In this document: positions 57,952-64,000 of the stretch, one piece after another
Layout: each line of letters starts with the position of its first letter
Position numbering within the stretch: position 1 is the first letter of the stretch
Assembly: GCF_021596945.1 (NCBI RefSeq)
Contig: NZ_CP063779.1
Location: 3,384,001-3,448,000 of the forward strand
Reading direction: 5' to 3'
DNA length: 64,000 nucleotides
Source: Mongoliitalea daihaiensis
GTDB lineage: Bacteria; Bacteroidota; Bacteroidia; Cytophagales; Cyclobacteriaceae
Notes under the pieces: generated by a model
What the model was told of the DNA's origin: nothing
What the model saw: the letters and a program-made list of their open reading frames with translations, nothing else
The model's database searches: none
Made by a program: the position numbers and the translations under genes

Positions 57952-58143
57952 TTAAACTACTTTTACATTCACTGCATTTAGGCCTTTTCTTCCTTCTTTA
58001 AGGTCGAAAGTAACTTCGTCATCTTCTCTGATTTCGTCAATCAAACCTGTTACGTGAACGAAATACTCCTTAGATGATTCGTTGTCAACGATAAAACCGA
58101 ATCCTTTGGATTCATTAAAAAATTTTACTTTTCCTGTGTTCAT
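57952..58143 (-). CDS. Cold-shock protein
   Basis: The 63-residue cold-shock-domain protein has the RNA-binding motifs KGFGFIV (RNP1) and YFVHVTG (RNP2 position), then FDLKEGRKGLNAVNVKVV. These proteins bind RNA or ssDNA and prevent secondary structure. The upstream leader of about 150 bases has AT-rich stretches, as usual for csp genes, but no clear regulatory fold was identified. Confidence 0.92.
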   Translation of the reverse strand: MNTGKVKFFNESKGFGFIVDNESSKEYFVHVTGLIDEIREDDEVTFDLKEGRKGLNAVNVKVV

Positions 58144-58297
58144 GATAAATTGTAATTATTATATTTGATTCAAAGGTACGCATAGTTTCGTACCGTCAAA
58201 GCTTTTTTTAAAATAATTTTTTGATAAAGTTTCATATCACGTTCAAAAAATTCTTTCTTGATAGAAATTCAAGCATAAAATTACAAAAATATTTGGA

Positions 58298-59437
58298 CTA
58301 CCCATCTAGAGGAAATAAGTAGACGGGCTTATAGGTGGAAATCAATAAATCTACTTTAGTAAGTTTTCCAGTGGTAATCGATCGTTCAAATACCTGAATA
58401 TCTTCAGAATCTTGATGGGCTACTAATAAGTATTTGCCATCTTTGGTGAGCGAAAAGTTTCGAGGAGTTATACCTTCCGTAGAAATACGCTCTAACAGCT
58501 CCAATGTTCCATCATCCTTGATTTTATACGAGGTTAGTTCGTTTGCCTCTCCACGATTGGAAACATAAAGAAATTTAGCGTCAGGAGATATTTTCACTTC
58601 AGCTGCACTCACTACTCCAACAAATGCAGGATCTGTTAATGCATAAGTTTCTATGTGTTGTATTTGATTATTTTGAAAAGTGTAGGCTCCAATAGCAGCA
58701 CTGAGTTCGTGGACCAAGTAAAGGTATTTCCCGTTAGGGTGAATAGCCATATGTCGGGGACCTTCTCCAGCTTCCACTTCAAAATATACTTGTGTAGATG
58801 CTTGAAAGGGTACTGCAAAATCTGGTCTGTATTGGTAAGAAAAAATCTTGTCCGATCCCAAATCACATACAAACAAATGTTTGCCATCAGGGTGGAAAAC
58901 AGTGCTGTGAACATGACTTTGAGCTTGTCTGGAAAGATTGATGCTACTGCCCTCATGTTGGACAGTTTGTACCTGTGTCAATTTCCCATTATTTACCTGA
59001 TAAACAGTAAAATTCCCCCCCGAGTAATTGCCTACCACAAGGTATTTTTCATCGGGACTAAGAGCCAAATAGCAAGGGTGTGCTCCCAAGCTTGGTTGCT
59101 CATCAGTTAGCGTCAATGTATTTTTTATTCTGTCAAAAGCAAAAACTTTAACTTTTCCCTCATTGGTTTCTTCTACAGCAAAAACCCAATCTTGTGCTCG
59201 TGTAGCAATAACAAATGAAGGATTATTGACACCTTTTGCAATGGTAGATATGCCTAAAATACCTTCCTCAAAATTGAACGATAACAAGCCAATACCTTGG
59301 TCAAGATTGTCAGTATATGCTCCCAACAAAAAAGTATAGGTAGGCTTTAAAGTGCCTTCTTGAGGAGTCTCATCACATGAGATTAACATACTGAAAGCTA
59401 ATATAGTTAACAGTATCCATTTAATCTTTTGATTCAT
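58298..59437 (-). CDS. Lactonase-family beta-propeller lipoprotein
   Basis: ATG 59437 is chosen since the longer frame starts deep in mnhG. The 379-residue product has a lipoprotein signal (KIKWILLTILAFSMLISC) and a seven-bladed beta-propeller of the lactonase/Pgl family with repeated motifs such as LALSPDEKYLVVGN, TVFHPDGKHLFVCD and MAIHPNGKYLYLVH. Family members include 6-phosphogluconolactonase, but many are uncharacterised, and the lipobox suggests an envelope location. It overlaps mnhG by 17 bases. Confidence 0.82.
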   Translation of the reverse strand: MNQKIKWILLTILAFSMLISCDETPQEGTLKPTYTFLLGAYTDNLDQGIGLLSFNFEEGILGISTIAKGVNNPSFVIATRAQDWVFAVEETNEGKVKVFAFDRIKNTLTLTDEQPSLGAHPCYLALSPDEKYLVVGNYSGGNFTVYQVNNGKLTQVQTVQHEGSSINLSRQAQSHVHSTVFHPDGKHLFVCDLGSDKIFSYQYRPDFAVPFQASTQVYFEVEAGEGPRHMAIHPNGKYLYLVHELSAAIGAYTFQNNQIQHIETYALTDPAFVGVVSAAEVKISPDAKFLYVSNRGEANELTSYKIKDDGTLELLERISTEGITPRNFSLTKDGKYLLVAHQDSEDIQVFERSITTGKLTKVDLLISTYKPVYLFPLDG

Positions 59438-59816
59438 CTTTTTTAGGGGCTTCTTCATGAGGGATTTCACTTCTCAACTCATGTGATTCATAATCATAAT
59501 GTCCAGCTAGTTCGTCTATTTTGGTTTTATCCCAAGTAGGAGTTTTTGTGAAATAAGCCGCCCTTGCAAGCATATGACCACCTATGGAGATGGTTAAAAA
59601 CACAAAGATAATGGTTGCAATAATGCGCGTTCCAACAGCCACCTCGTTGAAAAACAACCCCGCTGAAATTAACAGCAGTCCGATCCCGAGCGTTGAAGCC
59701 TTTCCTGTAATGTTGATTCTAAGGTACACATCTGGTTTTCTAAGAATACCAATGGACGATGATAAAATAAATAAGGCTCCTAGAAAGGAGAAAAGCATTA
59801 GCAAATAGTCTTTCAT
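59421..59816 (-). CDS. mnhG: Mrp antiporter subunit G
   Basis: The 131-residue product has three membrane helices and MnhG motifs (LGALFILSSSIGILRKPDVY, RINITGKASTLGIGLLLIS). A charged C-terminal tail (YDYESHELRSEIPHEEAPKK) is an extension. It is the last gene of the mnh operon and overlaps mnhF by 4 bases. Confidence 0.9.
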   Translation of the reverse strand: MKDYLLMLFSFLGALFILSSSIGILRKPDVYLRINITGKASTLGIGLLLISAGLFFNEVAVGTRIIATIIFVFLTISIGGHMLARAAYFTKTPTWDKTKIDELAGHYDYESHELRSEIPHEEAPKKDESKD

Positions 59817-60085
59817 TTTCGTTCCCGTTGTTCAATGTAATAAGCATATGCTGCTGTACTCAAAAATGCGATCAAGGAAAACAGCATGGCAATATCCAAG
59901 AATGTACTTTGATTAAATACTACGCTGTATACTGCAATAATTCCAATAGAAATTAAAATCAGCATGTCTAAGGCAATCACTCGATCTGCTAAACTTGGTC
60001 CTTTAAGAAATCGGATAAACACCAAAATCACGGAGATTCCAAGCATAGGAATAATTACGATATGATAAAATTCATTCAGGCTCAT
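59813..60085 (-). CDS. mnhF: Mrp antiporter subunit F
   Basis: The 90-residue product has three membrane helices and the conserved KGPSLADRVIALDML segment of MrpF. It overlaps mnhE and mnhG by 4 bases each. Confidence 0.92.
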   Translation of the reverse strand: MSLNEFYHIVIIPMLGISVILVFIRFLKGPSLADRVIALDMLILISIGIIAVYSVVFNQSTFLDIAMLFSLIAFLSTAAYAYYIEQRERK

Positions 60086-60558
60086 CTGATTATACGGAGT
60101 AATTTGTTTTCAAATTTAATTTGAATTTCTTCTATAAAACTTTTCTTATCCTTGAGGTGCATCACGTGTATAAACATGACTTTTTTATCATCTGATACAT
60201 CAATTACAACCGTACCAGGTGTTAAAGATATAATATTGGCAAGTAGACTGATTTCTCCATCTGTTTTGGCTTGCAAGGGATATTTGATAATTGCAGGCTC
60301 GAGGTCATCTTGAAAAATTGATTCCTTAACGGTCATAAAATTGGCTTTGATAATTTCCCAAAGCATTGTGAGTAAAAAGGAAATGAGAGTGGGTACTATA
60401 TAGAAGTATTTACTTTCTCGTTTATTTGTAGTAATTATCCATAGAATGGTGAACCCTAGAAAAAAACCAAATAATAGATTTTCTTCAGTCAAGGTGCCAG
60501 TAGCCAATACCCATATCAGAGTCAGTAAAAGATTATTCAAAAATAAGGACTTTGCCAT
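60082..60558 (-). CDS. mnhE: Mrp antiporter subunit E
   Basis: The 158-residue product has two or three N-terminal membrane helices and a soluble end containing IISLTPGTVVIDVSDDKKVM, the MrpE signature, and VMHLKDKKSF. It lies 4 bases after mnhD. Confidence 0.92.
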   Translation of the reverse strand: MAKSLFLNNLLLTLIWVLATGTLTEENLLFGFFLGFTILWIITTNKRESKYFYIVPTLISFLLTMLWEIIKANFMTVKESIFQDDLEPAIIKYPLQAKTDGEISLLANIISLTPGTVVIDVSDDKKVMFIHVMHLKDKKSFIEEIQIKFENKLLRIIR

Positions 60559-60562
60559 AGGA

Positions 60563-62071
60563 CTATTTTTTTATGCTCAATATACCGTCAATGTATTCAG
60601 CTGGGTTCAACAAATCTACTGCTATTCTATTGGCTACGGAGGCTATGTTTTCAGCATCCAATCCGATGTAAAGGGAACAAACAGATAGAAAGATGATAGG
60701 TGTCAAGATTCCAAGTTTTTCTTGGAAAGAAAAGCTTTTCCAATCCTTTCCATTACGTATTGTACTCGGTTGATCCTTCCAGAAACTTTCTGTCCAAACT
60801 TTAGCTATCACCCATAATGTAAGAAAACTCCCAAGAATAATTGCAAAAGCTATGAAGTATTCTTGTTTTTCGAAACTTGATTGGACTAAATAGATTTTTG
60901 CCCAAAATCCAGACAATGGAGGAATACCAACCAAAGAGAACAAAGGAACGGCCATCAACAAGGCAAGTAAAGGGTATTTAGCGTAAATTCCTCCCTGTTC
61001 GGAGATCAACTGGCTTCCGGTGAGTTTACCAATGAAACCTGAAATTATAAATAGGTTAGTCTTGACTACGATGTCATGAATCAAATAAAATACGGCACCT
61101 GTTATCGCCAGTTCTGAACCAATCCCTATCCCAGCAATTAAAAACCCAATATGGCAGATAATGAGATACCCAAATATCTTTCCAAGATGTTGCTGACGGA
61201 TGGCACCCAATCCTCCTGCAATAATAGTAAGAATAGCCAATCCTGATAAAGTGATGCTCATAAAGTTGTCACCAACAAAAAGTAAGGTAAACATGCGGAA
61301 CAAAGCATATACACCAACTTTTGTCAATAATCCAGCAAAAATGGCTGAAATGGCAGCTGGTGGTGTATGATAAGATGCAGGTAACCAAAAATACATAGGG
61401 AAAATGGCAGATTTGATTCCGAAAGCAACCAAAAATATCCCAGCAGTCATGTTGACCAAACCTTGGTTTTCTATAGCTGGCATCTTGATCGCAAGATCAG
61501 CCATGTTAAGTGTACCTGTCAGACCATATATAAAAGCAATGCCAATTAGGAAAAATGTAGATGCTAAAAGGTTGAGGGAGACATACTTTAATGCTCCTTC
61601 CAGTTGGGCTTTTTTTCCTCCAAGCGTCAGTAATACAAATGACGAAATGATGACGACTTCAAACCACACATACAGATTGAAAATATCGGCGGTAAGAAAG
61701 GCTCCCTGAAGTCCCATAATCAGGAAATGCAGGACAGGGAAGAATCCGAATTTAAGACGCTCAGCACGCATACTCACAGTCGAGAAAATCGATACTGCAA
61801 GCAGGGAAATAGATGCCAATAAGCCCAAAGTTGTTCCCAAAGTGTCGGCTGCAAAAGTTATACCGAAAGGCGCAGACCAGTTTCCCGCCTGAGTTACTTG
61901 GATTCCATCCTGCCAATTTAATATAAATAACCAGCTACTAATTGCCAATCCAATGCATGAGAAAACCATGCTTAGTATTTTTTGAATTTTTACATGAAAC
62001 CAAAAAAACAGTAGGACCATCGCCGCTGCCATGTGAAAAACTATTGGCAAAATGATAAAAGGATTCGTCAT
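60563..62071 (-). CDS. mnhD: Mrp antiporter subunit D
   Basis: The 502-residue product is homologous to proton-pumping NADH dehydrogenase subunits, with about 14 membrane helices. Conserved stretches include [20 protein letters not shown] (key Glu), [20 protein letters not shown] (key Lys) and [12 protein letters not shown]. In the Mrp complex it exchanges Na+ (or K+) for H+. It overlaps mnhC by 4 bases. Confidence 0.93.
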   Translation of the reverse strand: MTNPFIILPIVFHMAAAMVLLFFWFHVKIQKILSMVFSCIGLAISSWLFILNWQDGIQVTQAGNWSAPFGITFAADTLGTTLGLLASISLLAVSIFSTVSMRAERLKFGFFPVLHFLIMGLQGAFLTADIFNLYVWFEVVIISSFVLLTLGGKKAQLEGALKYVSLNLLASTFFLIGIAFIYGLTGTLNMADLAIKMPAIENQGLVNMTAGIFLVAFGIKSAIFPMYFWLPASYHTPPAAISAIFAGLLTKVGVYALFRMFTLLFVGDNFMSITLSGLAILTIIAGGLGAIRQQHLGKIFGYLIICHIGFLIAGIGIGSELAITGAVFYLIHDIVVKTNLFIISGFIGKLTGSQLISEQGGIYAKYPLLALLMAVPLFSLVGIPPLSGFWAKIYLVQSSFEKQEYFIAFAIILGSFLTLWVIAKVWTESFWKDQPSTIRNGKDWKSFSFQEKLGILTPIIFLSVCSLYIGLDAENIASVANRIAVDLLNPAEYIDGILSIKK

Positions 62072-62421
62072 AGCTCTTCGTCAGTAGAATTAAGTTCATC
62101 CAAGTCGTCTGTTTCTAAAACATTGTACACACGCTTGATTAGAATGATTGCAAAAGATTGCAAGCCAAAGCCAATTACAATGGCAGTTAAGATCAATGCC
62201 TGAGGAATAGGGTCAGCATAGGCATCCGTAAAGACTTTCATTCCTTCCTCTATGACAGGTGGTTTTCCTTTGACAAGTCTACCAATTAAAAATATCAAAA
62301 GATTTGCTCCATTTCCTAGCAATATTAGGCCAATGATCATTTTAAACATACTTCTCCGTAAGAGCATATACAGGCCACAAGCGTGTAACAATCCAATGAT
62401 AATAACAAGTAATACCTCCAT
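62068..62421 (-). CDS. mnhC: Mrp antiporter subunit C
   Basis: The start is ATG 62421; a TTG frame 18 bases longer overlaps mnhB. The 117-residue product has three membrane helices, with [20 protein letters not shown] and [20 protein letters not shown], the NuoK-like MrpC pattern. The acidic end [11 protein letters not shown] is unusual but short. Confidence 0.92.
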   Translation of the reverse strand: MEVLLVIIIGLLHACGLYMLLRRSMFKMIIGLILLGNGANLLIFLIGRLVKGKPPVIEEGMKVFTDAYADPIPQALILTAIVIGFGLQSFAIILIKRVYNVLETDDLDELNSTDEEL

Positions 62422-62422
62422 A

Positions 62423-62833
62423 TTAGACAGTTTCAGCAATTGTAAACATAATCGTCAAGGTAGTTCCTACGACAACGAAATAAACACCAATATCAAAGAA
62501 AAGAGCAGAACCTACCATTCCTACAAACTTGAATGGTTCGTCAAACCAAAGCCCAGTCATGGCTGGTAAGGATAGCACCCAAGGAGAAAGACCGGCAATT
62601 AGGCAAATCATTAAGCCAAAAGGCATCAAAAAACCTGGATTTACACGGATGATGGTTCGTGTTTCTTTCAATCCATGGGCAAAGGAATGAATTAGAAAAG
62701 CCACAGATGCCATCAATCCTCCAACAAACCCTCCTCCGGGTAAATAATGCCCCCGTAGGAGGATAAATATTGAAAATAATAATAAGAGCGGTAACAAGTA
62801 ATTAGATGCTGTTTTAAATACGAGTGATTTCAT
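62423..62833 (-). CDS. mnhB: Mrp antiporter subunit B
   Basis: The 136-residue product has four membrane helices and the MrpB motif [20 protein letters not shown] near residue 26. It overlaps mnhA by 4 bases and precedes mnhC by one base. Confidence 0.92.
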   Translation of the reverse strand: MKSLVFKTASNYLLPLLLLFSIFILLRGHYLPGGGFVGGLMASVAFLIHSFAHGLKETRTIIRVNPGFLMPFGLMICLIAGLSPWVLSLPAMTGLWFDEPFKFVGMVGSALFFDIGVYFVVVGTTLTIMFTIAETV

Positions 62834-64000
62834 TGGTCTTTAGCAGGGTTTAAATTCAATTTAATTAAGCTAAATACGCCGATAGCTGCAATAATTAAGA
62901 CGGTGGTTTCTACCAAGGTATCCATACCCCTAAAATCGACAAGTATCACATTGACCACGTTTCTTCCTTTAGCCAATATATATGCATTGTTTGCATAATA
63001 TTCAGAAATCTCAGTGGATGAAGGCTCTACAAATACTTCTAGAGTTAAGATCGCAATTAGTAAACCAAACAATATAGATACAACCGCATCACGAACTCGT
63101 ATGCGATTGGAAGAAAATACTTTATTTTTTGGAAGCTTAAAGAGTACCAACATAAATAATAATACAGTCAATGTATCAATAGAAAATTGGGTCATAGCCA
63201 AGTCTGGTGCAGAATAGAAGAGGAAAAATAGACAGTTTGCGAATCCAATTACACCGAGTGCCACAATGGAGGCCGTACGAGAAGTGGAAAGAATCGCAAA
63301 TAGAATGGAAATGATCATCAACGTTACTACAATTACTTCGGAAGGAGTAACTGCTGAAATCTGATTCCAGTCAATGTATATGGATACTCCTTCGTACAGT
63401 CGGTAACCCATGATAATCGTCAAAAAGGCGAGAATGCTTAATACATAATTTCTCAAATACCCGTTTTGTACGAGTCGCGTCCAATATCCTGCAAATACCC
63501 AAAATCCTGTAGCAAAATTTTCAATAAATGTCTGCGGAGAGATTTTTTCAAAAGGAATTGTTTTTTCTAGTTTTTGTAACGTAGGCTTCCAATATACAAA
63601 TAGCAAAGTTCCTGCGATTAATGTCAAAATGCTTAGTAACAAAACCCAATTAAATCCATGCCATAAAGAGAGGTAAATCTCATTTGTATTACCTGAGATG
63701 CTCTCATACACAGGCTGCATAAGGCTTTTTTCAAGTAATGCAGGAAATGCCCCAAATAGTACTGTACCTATGCCTAAAATGACAGGCGGAATCCAAAGAA
63801 AAGCTGAAGGTCCTTTTACGCTGGCTAATTCATTACTCAGGCTTCCTGAAAAAGGTTTGATGCCAGCCCAAAAACCAGCAACCAATAAGAGTATCTTAGC
63901 AAACAAAAGACTGCTTGTCAGAAGCCAAGCAAACTCAGGATTGTGAAAAGTTGATTCATACATGAGCTCCTTACTAAGGAATCCAAGAAACAACGGAAAC
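62830..64000 (-). CDS. mnhA: Mrp antiporter subunit A, N-terminal part missing
   Basis: The frame is open to the window edge, giving the C-terminal 390 residues or so; a start at 63993 is internal. The edge reads FPLFLGFLSKELMYES, the conserved segment of MrpA. Further helices include NCLFFLFYSAPDLAMTQFSI, typical of the NuoJ-like C-terminal part of MrpA. It is the first gene of the mnh operon A-B-C-D-E-F-G. Confidence 0.9.
   Translation of the reverse strand, partial: FPLFLGFLSKELMYESTFHNPEFAWLLTSSLLFAKILLLVAGFWAGIKPFSGSLSNELASVKGPSAFLWIPPVILGIGTVLFGAFPALLEKSLMQPVYESISGNTNEIYLSLWHGFNWVLLLSILTLIAGTLLFVYWKPTLQKLEKTIPFEKISPQTFIENFATGFWVFAGYWTRLVQNGYLRNYVLSILAFLTIIMGYRLYEGVSIYIDWNQISAVTPSEVIVVTLMIISILFAILSTSRTASIVALGVIGFANCLFFLFYSAPDLAMTQFSIDTLTVLLFMLVLFKLPKNKVFSSNRIRVRDAVVSILFGLLIAILTLEVFVEPSSTEISEYYANNAYILAKGRNVVNVILVDFRGMDTLVETTVLIIAAIGVFSLIKLNLNPAKDQ

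Noticed and set aside
58144-58297. Riboswitch or thermosensor upstream of the cold-shock gene
   Set aside because: Only AT-rich sequence was seen, with no convincing stem or conserved box.
63991-63993. TTG at 63993 as the start of mnhA
   Set aside because: The frame stays open upstream and the residues there match the conserved interior of MrpA.

Overview
The window holds most of an integrated double-stranded DNA phage (about 1-52.8 kb, left end outside the window) next to a stretch of the host chromosome (about 52.8-64 kb). The host is a low-GC Bacteroidota bacterium, probably a Cytophagales/Cyclobacteriaceae-type organism. The grounds are TAnnTTTG promoter boxes, AT-rich leaders without strong Shine-Dalgarno sequences, a long-form QueA, menaquinone synthesis (MenC), a LytTR regulator and an Mrp/Mnh cation antiporter operon. 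The family-level placement is inference.

Prophage, late half (minus strand, 28.0 kb down to 1). Transcription runs leftward from a promoter at about 28.02 kb through a wHTH protein, a RusA-like resolvase, dUTPase, a Gp49-type protein with an Acb2/Tad1-like C-terminal hairpin, a candidate small terminase, TerL, portal, a scaffold-like protein, major capsid protein, connector/ring-type proteins, a very large tail protein, a virion transglycosylase and three large virion proteins. Gene order and protein types look like the morphogenesis module of crAss-like phages (Crassvirales); this rests on recall of family features, not on a search.

Control region (28.0-29.2 kb). About 1.2 kb without convincing genes separates the leftward and rightward halves. 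It carries perfect palindromes built on TCAGGG half-sites, and several stem-loops, including a possible pseudoknot and a 100-nt imperfect hairpin.

Prophage, early half (plus strand, 29.2-50.7 kb). This is a chain of small genes: tiny membrane proteins, two lipoproteins, a DUF4326 protein, an XRE regulator, Gp157, a RecA-like Sak4 ATPase, an SSB-like protein and a DUF932 protein. An 11-nt intergenic element, TATATCACTAA, recurs 11 times, usually just after a terminator and before a start codon. Six early proteins end in an SSB-tail-like acidic-x-P-F tail. At 41.5-46.4 kb sits a PRTRC cassette (E, C, F, B, ThiF): a ubiquitin-like protein, an E2-like and an E1-like enzyme, with a DNA sliding-clamp-like gene inside the operon. 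No DNA polymerase, helicase or primase is visible, so the phage may act through the host replisome using its own clamp-like protein and SSB-like tails. A tRNA-like gene with a 15-nt anticodon loop lies at 38.56 kb.

Integration end (50.7-52.87 kb). An excisionase-like HTH protein and a tyrosine integrase lie next to tRNA-Ser(GCU). The tRNA 3' end faces the prophage, as expected for integration into its 3' end.

Host region (52.9-64 kb). A PAS-domain protein with a degenerate histidine-kinase stub is followed by a LytTR regulator, then queA, menC, a cold-shock protein, a lactonase-type lipoprotein, and mnhG-F-E-D-C-B-A reading leftward, with mnhA cut by the window end.
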